Assembly (NCBI GenBank): GCA_038230975.1
Contig: JBBRMF010000299.1
Location: 1 to 6,163, forward strand
Reading direction: 5' to 3'
DNA from: JANXVV01 sp038230975
GTDB lineage: Bacteria > Planctomycetota > Phycisphaerae > Tepidisphaerales > Tepidisphaeraceae
DNA length: 6,163 bases
The notes beneath the pieces are model-generated. The model saw only the letters and a list, made by a program, of their open reading frames with translations. It searched no databases and was not told where the DNA came from. Below are positions 1 to 5,178 of the stretch, one piece after another (position 1 is the first letter of the stretch; every line of letters starts with the position of its first letter). Position numbers and translations under genes: made by a program.

Positions 1-119
1 AAGCCGCCGCATGCGCCAAAAAAGCAGCTTCCAGCGGCAAAAATTGCAGCGGCCGTCACCTCAGGGGCAGGAGTGCGGAAAAAAGAATACCCAACAATTC
101 GCCCTGGCAGAGGGTACGG

Positions 120-135
120 AATACCGGACGGTATT
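120..135. repeat. Short near-perfect palindrome abutting a larger inverted repeat
   Basis: AATACCG and CGGTATT form perfect 7-bp arms around a central GA. It directly touches the left arm of the 16-bp inverted repeat that starts at 136, so the two probably form one composite element. It lies about 100 bp upstream of the RNA methyltransferase gene. Function is unknown. Confidence 0.6.
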
Positions 136-188
136 GGTGTACTCGCCCACCATCCGTGTCACTCGGAAAATCGGTGGGCGAGTACACC
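136..188. repeat. Inverted repeat with 16-bp perfect arms, REP-like
   Basis: GGTGTACTCGCCCACC (136-151) and GGTGGGCGAGTACACC (173-188) are exact reverse complements separated by 21 bases. Read on the minus strand, the right half is GTAGGGTGGGTGTACTCG and onward to CCCACC. From memory this resembles the dispersed TAGGGTGGG...CCCACC repeats found between genes in many bacteria; that link is recollection only. No T-run follows either arm, so it is not a standard intrinsic terminator. It could form a cruciform in DNA or a long hairpin in RNA read from upstream. Only one copy is present in this window. Confidence 0.75.
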
Positions 189-233
189 CACCCTACCCCA
201 CTTTTTCTCAAGTAATGCTCGGACAAGACGCCC

Positions 234-1094
234 ATGCCGATCATCCCCATTGATTCCCTCACCGACCCGCGCGTCGCCCACTATCTCAACATCAAAGACC
301 GCGAACTCGAACGGCGTGGCCGGCGCTTTCTGGCCGAGGGAAAATTCCTCGTCCGCCGTCTTCTTGCCAGCACCTTCAAGACCGAATCGCTGCTCGTCTG
401 GGATCGCCATGTCGAAGAGGTTGCGCCGTATACGCCCGCCGACATCCCCATCTACGCTGTCCCCCCGTCATTGATGAATGAAATCCTCGGCCTGAAATTT
501 CACAGCGGCCTTATGGCCTGCGGTGTGCGCAAGCCCCCCACCACACTCGATCAAATCGTCCCCCGCGACACCCCCCTCCTGACGCTCGCCATCTGCCCTG
601 AAACCGCCAACGCCGAAAATATCGGCTCGATGATCCGCATCGCCGCCGCATTCAAAGTCGATGCATTGATTCTCGGTGAAAAAAGCCACGACCCCTTCTG
701 GCGGCAATCCATCCGCGTCTCCATGGGAACCGTTTTCACACTGCCCATCTATCACGCCACGAATTTGCAACAGGATCTATTGCGACTCAAAACCGAATGG
801 GGCGTACAGTTTGCCGCCACCGTCCTCGATCCCACCGCCGAAAAGCTCGACAGCGCCACCCGGCCTGCCAGGTTCGGATTGCTCTTTGGAAATGAAGCCC
901 AGGGGTTAGACAAGATATGGATCGACGCCTGCGATCGAAAGATCACGATCCCCATGCACCGCGGAACCGACTCGCTGAACGTAGCCGTCGCGACCGGAAT
1001 TTTCCTGTATCACTTCACGCGTGATAGTTCCGAAAGTGAAAGTAAGCCCGAGAGCCCAGCGGCTCCGCCGCGTGCCGCGCGGCCCGATCAGTAA
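234..1094 (+). CDS. SpoU/TrmH-family RNA 2'-O-methyltransferase
   Basis: This 286-residue protein is a probable SPOUT-class enzyme that transfers a methyl group from S-adenosylmethionine to a ribose 2'-OH in rRNA or tRNA in the cytoplasm. Residues about 12-96 fit the N-terminal substrate-binding domain, with the typical LAEGKFLVRRLL stretch at 33-44. The catalytic knot domain shows all three SpoU motifs: motif 1 NAENIGSMIRIAAAF (126-140, with N129 and R135), motif 2 FGLLFGNEAQGL (214-225, with N220 and E221) and motif 3 IPMHRGTDSLNVAVA (239-253, with S247 and N249). A Ser/Glu/Pro/Ala-rich tail of about 22 residues follows the fold and is probably disordered. The ATG at 234 suits the family N-terminus; no good ribosome binding site precedes it, only a weak GGA about 10 bases upstream. 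The exact target nucleoside cannot be told from sequence; rRNA (RlmB- or TsnR-like) is as likely as tRNA. Confidence 0.93.
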   Translation: MPIIPIDSLTDPRVAHYLNIKDRELERRGRRFLAEGKFLVRRLLASTFKTESLLVWDRHVEEVAPYTPADIPIYAVPPSLMNEILGLKFHSGLMACGVRKPPTTLDQIVPRDTPLLTLAICPETANAENIGSMIRIAAAFKVDALILGEKSHDPFWRQSIRVSMGTVFTLPIYHATNLQQDLLRLKTEWGVQFAATVLDPTAEKLDSATRPARFGLLFGNEAQGLDKIWIDACDRKITIPMHRGTDSLNVAVATGIFLYHFTRDSSESESKPESPAAPPRAARPDQ

Positions 1095-1115
1095 CGCAAT
1101 TTCTTCGATGAATCC

Positions 1116-1307
1116 CTAAGCCTTCAAATCCAGATGCGGATTCTCGTCATCCGCAATTTCCGCAGTTTTAGTTTCCGGTGAAGCCGGTGGCTCTTGATGC
1201 GGCGTATGCTGCTGAGGCGGGCGACGATTCTCACCGTCTTTTCGCGGCTGAATCCGCTGCGTAAACGCACTGGGCAGCACTCCGAGGATGGGAGGAATTT
1301 GGCTGAT
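1116..1307 (-). CDS. Probable small Pro/Gln-rich protein with an ATC start (or a gene with a damaged start)
   Basis: The minus strand has a 63-codon reading frame ending in TAG at 1116-1118. It starts (M/I)SQIPPILGVLPSAF, runs through a charged Pro/Gln/His-rich middle and ends DDENPHLDLKA. The composition, an acidic stretch before a short hydrophobic C-terminus, looks like a real protein rather than a shadow, and nothing overlaps it on the other strand. There is no ATG in frame before the upstream stop (TGA, 1317-1319). A Shine-Dalgarno-like GAAGG (1318-1314) sits 6 bases before an ATC codon at 1307-1305, exactly where ATG would be expected. The only canonical alternative is GTG at 1280, giving 54 residues and lacking a ribosome binding site. 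The frame ends 21 bp from the convergent methyltransferase. No known domain is recognised and no function is claimed; pseudogene or sequencing error at the start remains possible. Confidence 0.5.
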   Translation of the reverse strand: MSQIPPILGVLPSAFTQRIQPRKDGENRRPPQQHTPHQEPPASPETKTAEIADDENPHLDLKA

Positions 1308-1313
1308 AGTGAG

Positions 1314-1318
1314 CCTTC
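1314..1318 (-). promoter_or_regulatory. Shine-Dalgarno-like GAAGG before the ATC codon
   Basis: GAAGG on the minus strand lies 6 bases before the ATC at 1307-1305. Good ribosome-binding complementarity and spacing are the reasons for choosing this non-standard start over the GTG at 1280. An upstream GATATT at 1345-1340 with TTGGAG at 1369-1364 (18-base spacer) is a possible but weak promoter. Confidence 0.4.
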
Positions 1319-1407
1319 AAACAATATTCGGACATTGTGAATATCGTCACTTTCCAAGTGCCGCTCCAAAGTTATTCCGTCGATGGGATACAAAGTCAGG
1401 TCCCCAT

Positions 1408-1437
1408 AAAAAAAAGCTCGCAGACAAAAAGTCTGCG
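1408..1437 (-). terminator. Rho-independent terminator of the SH3-repeat gene
   Basis: Read on the minus strand, CGCAGAC, a TTTTT loop and GTCTGCG form a perfect 7-bp GC-rich stem, followed after AGC by eight T residues. It begins about 43 bases past the TAA of the SH3-repeat gene. It also separates that gene from the small minus-strand frame at 1116-1307, which would therefore need its own promoter. Confidence 0.88.
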
Positions 1438-1479
1438 GGCCGTGACTTATCTAATTTACAAAAACCTTCCAAAAACCTT

Positions 1480-2910
1480 TTACTGCCGCGCATCCAAATG
1501 TGCCGCCGTGCTGGCATCATCTGCCGCCATCATGCTGGGTGGGATCACCGAAGCCGTCACACCGTGATTCAGCTTTGCCGGATCGACCGCCGCGAAATCG
1601 GTTGGGTTGATGACTTTCATGCTCAATTGCGGGTCGGTGGTGATTTCACCTTTCATCCCAACAAACTTACCCATGAGCGCCAGAATTTTTCCATCATCCG
1701 TGCGAACATAGCAGACCGTGCGACCATTGGCGGGGTCGGTCAGGCGGTAGAGCATATGATTGCCCAGTTGCAGGTTGGAGGACTGCAATTCACCCACAGC
1801 CGTGTAAATCGAAACGCCTTTGGCGGCCAACTGTTCTTCCAATTCCTTCCGCTCGCCCTGCAACGCAACCTGACGCTTGTGCAGTTGTTCCTGGGCCGTT
1901 TTGGCAGCCGCAAGTTCCGTTGCTGCTTTCTCGCGAAGCTTGAGCGTCACCAGCCGGGTCTCGGCAATTCGATGCAACGTGTTCGGCAGCTTATCGCTGG
2001 CCGCCAAAGCCTCATATTGCTTGATCATTTCAGCCAACGGCTGCTGATCGAGCGGCTTGGCCGAAGCCGTGCTGTACTCGGCCTCCGACTTATCAAACAA
2101 CGCTTCGACTAATGCCTGATCGTCCAAAGGCTTTGTCGCGGCGGTCGTCACATCACCGGGTTGGGTCGCGGACAATTTCGGTATAGTCGATCTGGTGGTC
2201 GCGGCAATACCAACTGACTTCGGATCCACCAACTCATTCGGAACTAACGTTTCAATTGGTCGTTGAGCGACCGCTACTTTGACCGGTCCTACCGCCGGCT
2301 TCGCTTCTTCTTTCACCAACGTCTCTGGTTTACCGGCTGGATCAGGTTCCAGGAATTGCTTATTCACATAGACAAACGCCTTGCCTTCCGGCGGCGCAAT
2401 TTTGTAGTACTCATCCTGCGTGCCAAGGATCTTCACATCCATGCCGATCGAAAGCTGGCAGAGCGGCACGACCTTCAGCGAATTCAACACGCTGCCCGCG
2501 CGGACATTCACCGCGTCCTTGTTCACCTTGCCGGCAGATCCGTCCCCATTGCGGTCAACGAACGCCTTGGAGATGTAGCAGAAGCTGCCCTCCGGCGGCA
2601 CGATCTTGAGCCAGTCCATCTTCATGCCCACCACAGTGACACGATCGCCTTTATCAAGCTTGAGCGTCGGATAGTAACTATCCGCCGGCCCGCAGCGAAC
2701 GTACACCGCATTGGAATTCACGATCGCCGGGAAACTGCTTTTCGCATTTTCAATTTCAACCTGGGTCTGCACCTCATCAGGGGTTCCACCACCTGGCGCG
2801 GCCAACGCGCTCAAAGGCGAAACCGCCAACGACAGCACCGCCGCAAGCATGACCGCTCGCGAATGATTGAAGGAAATAACAGCGGATCGAAGCGAGTTAC
2901 CAGTCGACAT
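1480..2910 (-). CDS. Secreted SH3-repeat protein with coiled coil
   Basis: This 476-residue protein has an export signal: a basic N-terminus, a hydrophobic run VMLAAVLSLAVSPL (20-33) and a likely cleavage near ALA-AP (38). Two bacterial SH3-type domains follow, at about 64-119 (NAVYVRCGPADSYY...YISKAFVD) and 127-188 (DAVNVRAGS...YVNKQFLEP). Such domains often bind peptidoglycan or peptides in the envelope. Residues about 190-255 form a Pro/Val/Ala linker; 256-305 hold two tandem 25-residue units each with KPLD(D/Q)Q; 318-363 is a charged Ala/Glu/Lys/Gln helix likely to be a coiled coil. The C-terminal part (about 373-440: ELQSSNLQLGNHMLYRL, then ILALMGKFVGMKGEI) looks like a small beta domain that I cannot name. 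A periplasmic or wall-associated scaffolding role is inference. ATG at 2910 is chosen over the in-frame GTG at 2916 because GGAGG lies 5 bases before it and overlaps that GTG. A strong terminator follows. Confidence 0.88.
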   Translation of the reverse strand: MSTGNSLRSAVISFNHSRAVMLAAVLSLAVSPLSALAAPGGGTPDEVQTQVEIENAKSSFPAIVNSNAVYVRCGPADSYYPTLKLDKGDRVTVVGMKMDWLKIVPPEGSFCYISKAFVDRNGDGSAGKVNKDAVNVRAGSVLNSLKVVPLCQLSIGMDVKILGTQDEYYKIAPPEGKAFVYVNKQFLEPDPAGKPETLVKEEAKPAVGPVKVAVAQRPIETLVPNELVDPKSVGIAATTRSTIPKLSATQPGDVTTAATKPLDDQALVEALFDKSEAEYSTASAKPLDQQPLAEMIKQYEALAASDKLPNTLHRIAETRLVTLKLREKAATELAAAKTAQEQLHKRQVALQGERKELEEQLAAKGVSIYTAVGELQSSNLQLGNHMLYRLTDPANGRTVCYVRTDDGKILALMGKFVGMKGEITTDPQLSMKVINPTDFAAVDPAKLNHGVTASVIPPSMMAADDASTAAHLDARQ

Positions 2911-2915
2911 GAGCA

Positions 2916-2920
2916 CCTCC
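2916..2920 (-). promoter_or_regulatory. Strong ribosome binding site GGAGG
   Basis: GGAGG on the minus strand, with a TGCTC spacer to the ATG at 2910, fixes the start of the SH3-repeat protein. It is the only strong Shine-Dalgarno sequence in front of any gene in the window. Confidence 0.85.
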
Positions 2921-2952
2921 GTGCGCGTTAGAAAAGTTCCAATTCCACAGCC

Positions 2953-2968
2953 AAAAGCCGCGGCTTTT
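2953..2968. repeat. Perfect 16-bp palindrome in the divergent intergenic region
   Basis: AAAAGCCGCGGCTTTT is its own reverse complement. It lies 43 bp upstream of the SH3-repeat start codon, near where that gene's promoter should be; a weak TTGGCT/TCTAAC pair could be placed just downstream of it on the minus strand. It could be an operator. The lack of a loop makes an RNA hairpin less favourable. Confidence 0.55.
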
Positions 2969-3074
2969 CATCGAAATAAAATTTGGGCTGCCCGTGAACT
3001 GATCAGCCAGTTGTACTTACGCCCGAAAGCCCACGTGCAGTTCCCTGAGAAGTCATGTCATACCAGAGAACCGT

Positions 3075-3094
3075 CGAATGTAAAGCAACATTCG
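3075..3094. promoter_or_regulatory. Operator-like dyad between divergent genes
   Basis: CGAATGT and ACATTCG are perfect 7-bp arms around AAAGCA, giving a 20-bp dyad. It lies 71 bp upstream of the membrane-protein start codon. Its size and spacing are typical of a binding site for a dimeric helix-turn-helix regulator. No regulator gene is present in the window, so this is inference from shape alone. Confidence 0.4.
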
Positions 3095-3164
3095 CGCTGG
3101 ACGATGCAAAAAATTACTTTGTATTGTGTTTTGTTCCATTCCTCACCCGGTTATAAGGCCAACC

Positions 3165-4055
3165 ATGCTCGAACGTAATGCCGGCCCGGCGGCGACTAAA
3201 GTCTGGGAATCGTTTAATAACCTGGAACGCATTTATCTGACTCTGACGAGCGCGGTTTGCGTCGTGCTCTTTCTAATCGTTTCCCGAGTGATGGGATGGC
3301 CCGTTTACTTGAGAGCCGAAGCAAGTTTGCTGGCAAGCGCGGCACCTCTTGCCGGGGTCGCAGGGGTGACTTTGGGACTGATGGCGGCGGTCATTCTGGG
3401 TTCGTTGTTTCTCGGTCGACTTCGATATGACGCGGGGTTTTTTGTCGCCTGCATCGGATTGGCTGCGCTGGCCGCACGCGGTGGAACAGTCGGCGCGATG
3501 CTCCGTGGAATCGGCAAACCACAGGTCTATCTAACCCTGTTGCTGGAGACGGCCATGCTGCTCGGCGTGCTCGGGCTGGCCTGGCAACTGCTCGCGTTTC
3601 TGGTTCCGCAGGGCTGGTTACTTCCAGAACCACCCCGCAGTGAAAATGAACTGCCCGGCACGCTGCTGCAAAAGATCATGGCCACCCTCGTGCAGGCAAC
3701 AATCACCGGCTTGCTCATCCTCCTGCTGACACAGGTCGACAACAAAAAACAGATCATGGCTTCCGTCGTGATCGCTTCAATGCTGGGTTCAATTGCATCG
3801 CATCAGGCGTTTCCAGTTCGACCAAGCGCTGCCTTCTGGGTCGGACCGTTTCTCGTGGGAATCGTGGGATACGCCTTGGCCTGGCGGTCGCCGGGCCAGT
3901 GGGCGATTGGTTTACCGCCCAACGCACTGGCGATGCCGTCCCCGCTCGACTACGCAAGCCTCGGCACGGCCGGTGCGATCTACGGTTACTGGATCAGCCG
4001 TCAATGGCGCGAAAGCGCCGTCGAGATCGAATTGCCGGAAGATGCGCTTGACTGA
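3165..4055 (+). CDS. Unrecognised polytopic inner-membrane protein
   Basis: This 296-residue protein has about seven or eight hydrophobic segments, at roughly 24-42, 61-84, 90-112, 121-147, 168-190, 196-212, 222-240 and 262-278. A soluble N-terminal stretch (1-23) and an acidic tail ending ELPEDALD flank them. A periplasmic or cytoplasmic loop around 148-166 is Pro-rich (LLPEPPRSENELPG). Small-residue patches such as GVAGVTLGLMAAVILGS (64-80) suggest tight helix packing. I see no transporter signature, ATP-binding site or catalytic motif, so no function is assigned. The ATG at 3165 has AAGG 6 bases upstream and is preferred to the in-frame GTG at 3126, which would add 13 residues unlike a natural N-terminus. 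TATAAG at 3152-3157 overlaps this AAGG and is also -10-like. RecO begins 38 bp after the stop but has its own promoter candidate. Confidence 0.85.
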   Translation: MLERNAGPAATKVWESFNNLERIYLTLTSAVCVVLFLIVSRVMGWPVYLRAEASLLASAAPLAGVAGVTLGLMAAVILGSLFLGRLRYDAGFFVACIGLAALAARGGTVGAMLRGIGKPQVYLTLLLETAMLLGVLGLAWQLLAFLVPQGWLLPEPPRSENELPGTLLQKIMATLVQATITGLLILLLTQVDNKKQIMASVVIASMLGSIASHQAFPVRPSAAFWVGPFLVGIVGYALAWRSPGQWAIGLPPNALAMPSPLDYASLGTAGAIYGYWISRQWRESAVEIELPEDALD

Positions 4056-4058
4056 CGG

Positions 4059-4087
4059 TTCACTTCCGATCGCCTCATTCCTATAAT
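4059..4087 (+). promoter_or_regulatory. Sigma70-type promoter of recO, positioned for a leaderless mRNA
   Basis: TTCACT (4059-4064, four of six consensus bases) is separated by exactly 17 bp from a perfect TATAAT (4082-4087). Transcription would start about 7 bases past the -10 box, that is at 4094, the A of the recO ATG. No Shine-Dalgarno sequence exists in the 6 bases between TATAAT and ATG. Both facts fit a leaderless transcript. Confidence 0.65.
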
Positions 4088-4093
4088 TTGCCG

Positions 4094-4855
4094 ATGGCCC
4101 ACGTTCATGACCGCTGCATCTGCCTGCGCAAGGTGGAGTACAGCGAAACCTCCCAAATCCTGTTGCTCTTCTCGCGCGAGCACGGCCTGCAGAAAGTCAT
4201 CGCCAAGGGTGCCCACCGCCGCACCAAAGCCGGGTCGAGCAAATTCGATGGGGGCGCGGATCTACTCGATGTCGGTCAGGCGGTGTTCATCACGCGCCTT
4301 GAAAAAGAAATCGGGATTCTCACCGAGTGGTCTCTCCGCGAAGGAAATCTCGAACTCCGCCGCAATCTGCGGGCGATGTACCTCGGCCTTTACGCCGCCG
4401 AACTGATGAGCCTCCTGTTCGAAGAGCACGATCCGCACCCGGATATTTTCGATCGCCTCGAATCCACCTTGCTTGAACTGGGAACCGCCCGAATCGAAGA
4501 AGCCTTTCTCGCGTTTCAACTTGATCTGCTTCGAGAAAGTGGATATCTGCCGGAGTTAAACGCCTGCGTCAGTTGCGGTTCCCTGCTCAACCCGCGCGAT
4601 TCATCCTATTTTTCACCGACGCGCGGCGGTGTCGTCTGCCGAAACTGCGAAGGCAAGGCGACCGATCGCCAGCCGTTTGATTCCCGATTGCTCAGCATGC
4701 TGCAAACCGTTTTGCGACTGCCCAAGCTCAACGGCGCCGTGCAGCGCCTGCCGCGCCTTACACGTCATCAGACCGATCCAATCAACCGCGTCTTCGCGAG
4801 CCACATGCGCCACACACTGGGGAAGGCGTTGCGGATGGTCGGATATGTGGTCTAA
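4094..4855 (+). CDS. recO: DNA repair protein RecO
   Basis: This 253-residue protein matches RecO in length and order of parts. RecO binds DNA and SSB and, with RecR, helps load RecA on gapped DNA in the RecFOR pathway. The N-terminal OB-fold (about 1-80) shows the usual start RCICLRKVEYSETSQILLLF followed by REHGLQKVIAKGAHR (28-42). The C-terminal helical domain carries a four-cysteine zinc site, C158-x2-C161 and C182-x2-C185, within ACVSCGS and VVCRNCEG. The closing part TLGKALRMVGYV is also family-like. The ATG at 4094 is chosen over an in-frame TTG at 4088 because it gives the normal N-terminus and because TATAAT at 4082-4087 places the expected transcript start on it. The gene appears to be transcribed separately from the membrane protein upstream. 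No terminator with a T-run follows. Confidence 0.96.
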   Translation: MAHVHDRCICLRKVEYSETSQILLLFSREHGLQKVIAKGAHRRTKAGSSKFDGGADLLDVGQAVFITRLEKEIGILTEWSLREGNLELRRNLRAMYLGLYAAELMSLLFEEHDPHPDIFDRLESTLLELGTARIEEAFLAFQLDLLRESGYLPELNACVSCGSLLNPRDSSYFSPTRGGVVCRNCEGKATDRQPFDSRLLSMLQTVLRLPKLNGAVQRLPRLTRHQTDPINRVFASHMRHTLGKALRMVGYVV

Positions 4856-4893
4856 ATGACTGCGTGCGACTTGTCTCACTCAGCCGGGAAATA

Positions 4894-4993
4894 GCCACAG
4901 AGACACGGAGACACAGAGCAAAAGACACAGAAAGAACCCGATAGCCTGATTTCCATCCTTGTGATTTTCTCTGTGTTTCTGCGCCTCTGTGGC
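4894..4993. repeat. 100-bp imperfect inverted repeat, likely a dispersed intergenic element
   Basis: Outer arms of 25 bases (4894-4918, starting GCCACAGAGACACGGAG, and 4969-4993, ending CGCCTCTGTGGC) match at 21 of 25 positions as reverse complements. Pairing continues inward less perfectly (CAGAGCAAAAGACACAG against CTTGTGATTTTCTCTG), leaving a core of roughly 15-20 bases. From memory, CACAGAGACACAGAG-type inverted repeats recur between genes in several bacterial phyla, including Planctomycetes; I could not check this. No coding capacity and no clear target-site duplication were seen. A transcript through recO would fold into a long hairpin here. Confidence 0.75.
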
Positions 4994-5001
4994 CATTTTC
5001 T

Positions 5002-5024
5002 GCCCAACTGATTTTTAGTTGGGC
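5002..5024. repeat. Perfect 8-bp stem-loop downstream of recO
   Basis: GCCCAACT and AGTTGGGC pair perfectly around the loop GATTTTT. On the + strand the following bases TGTAGTGTTG are not a T-run, so it is a poor intrinsic terminator. It may belong to the neighbouring dispersed element or help stop or stabilise recO transcripts. Confidence 0.6.
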
Positions 5025-5115
5025 TGTAGTGTTGCGCGGGCCCGTTAGAAATTCAAATTCATTTGCTCCGTCTATTTGGTAAGACCCCTGATCACTTGTA
5101 AAGTGTCGAGGTGGC

Positions 5116-5121
5116 TATAAT
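5116..5121 (+). promoter_or_regulatory. TATAAT -10 box for the zinc-ribbon membrane gene
   Basis: A perfect TATAAT lies 57 bases before the start codon and predicts a transcript start near 5128. No good -35 hexamer is found at 16-18 bp; TTGTAA (5096-5101) is 14 bp away. A small dyad, CACTT-GTA-AAGTG (5093-5105), sits where RNA polymerase would contact the -35 region and could bind a regulator. Confidence 0.45.
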
Positions 5122-5178
5122 GAAATCGCTGAAAACCGTGAGTGGACCGCGAATCGAATCGCCTACTGGAATGCTCGA

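Larger units (their letters stand above)
4856..5178. other. 323-bp intergenic region with repeats and a promoter
   Basis: No credible gene lies here. From left to right it holds about 38 unstructured bases after recO, a 100-bp imperfect inverted repeat, a perfect 8-bp stem-loop, a GC palindrome CGGGCCCG (5037-5044), an AT-richer stretch and a TATAAT box in front of the zinc-ribbon gene. Confidence 0.7.

Noticed and set aside
136..188. The 16-bp inverted repeat as an intrinsic terminator
   Set aside because: No T-run follows on either strand and the 21-base loop is long; a dispersed repeat is a better description.
1..233. Open + strand frames running in from the left edge, and a minus-strand start at GTG 59-57 (MTAAAIFAAGSCFFGACGG)
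   Set aside because: The + frames read through the inverted repeat and show no protein-like pattern. The minus frame is too short before the edge and has no properly spaced ribosome binding site; its hydrophobic run hints at a signal peptide but cannot be supported.
1124..1393. Minus-strand frame of 89 codons starting MYPIDGITLERHLESDD
   Set aside because: It has a proper ATG but turns into Arg/Lys/Ile-rich text over the region where the neighbouring frame gives a more protein-like sequence with a good ribosome binding site; the frame at 1116-1307 is preferred.
1460..1479. Direct repeat of AAAAACCTT at 1460-1468 and 1471-1479
   Set aside because: Two short A-rich copies next to a terminator; too short to mean an element or attachment site.
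1288..2112. Long + strand open frame of 274 codons opposite the SH3-repeat gene
   Set aside because: It is antisense to a gene with a signal peptide, strong ribosome binding site and terminator; its translation is rich in Arg, His and Gln with no domain pattern, typical of a shadow frame.
2263..2931. Second + strand frame of 222 codons antisense to the SH3-repeat gene
   Set aside because: It is Arg/His-rich, has no recognisable domain and overlaps the well-supported minus-strand gene over its full length.
3152..3157. TATAAG as a -10 box giving a leaderless membrane-protein mRNA
   Set aside because: It overlaps an AAGG with normal spacing to the ATG, and no good -35 box lies at 16-18 bp; ribosome binding is the simpler reading.
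3391..3633. Minus-strand open frames within the membrane-protein gene
   Set aside because: They are Arg/Pro/Ala-rich antisense shadows of a clear multi-pass membrane protein.
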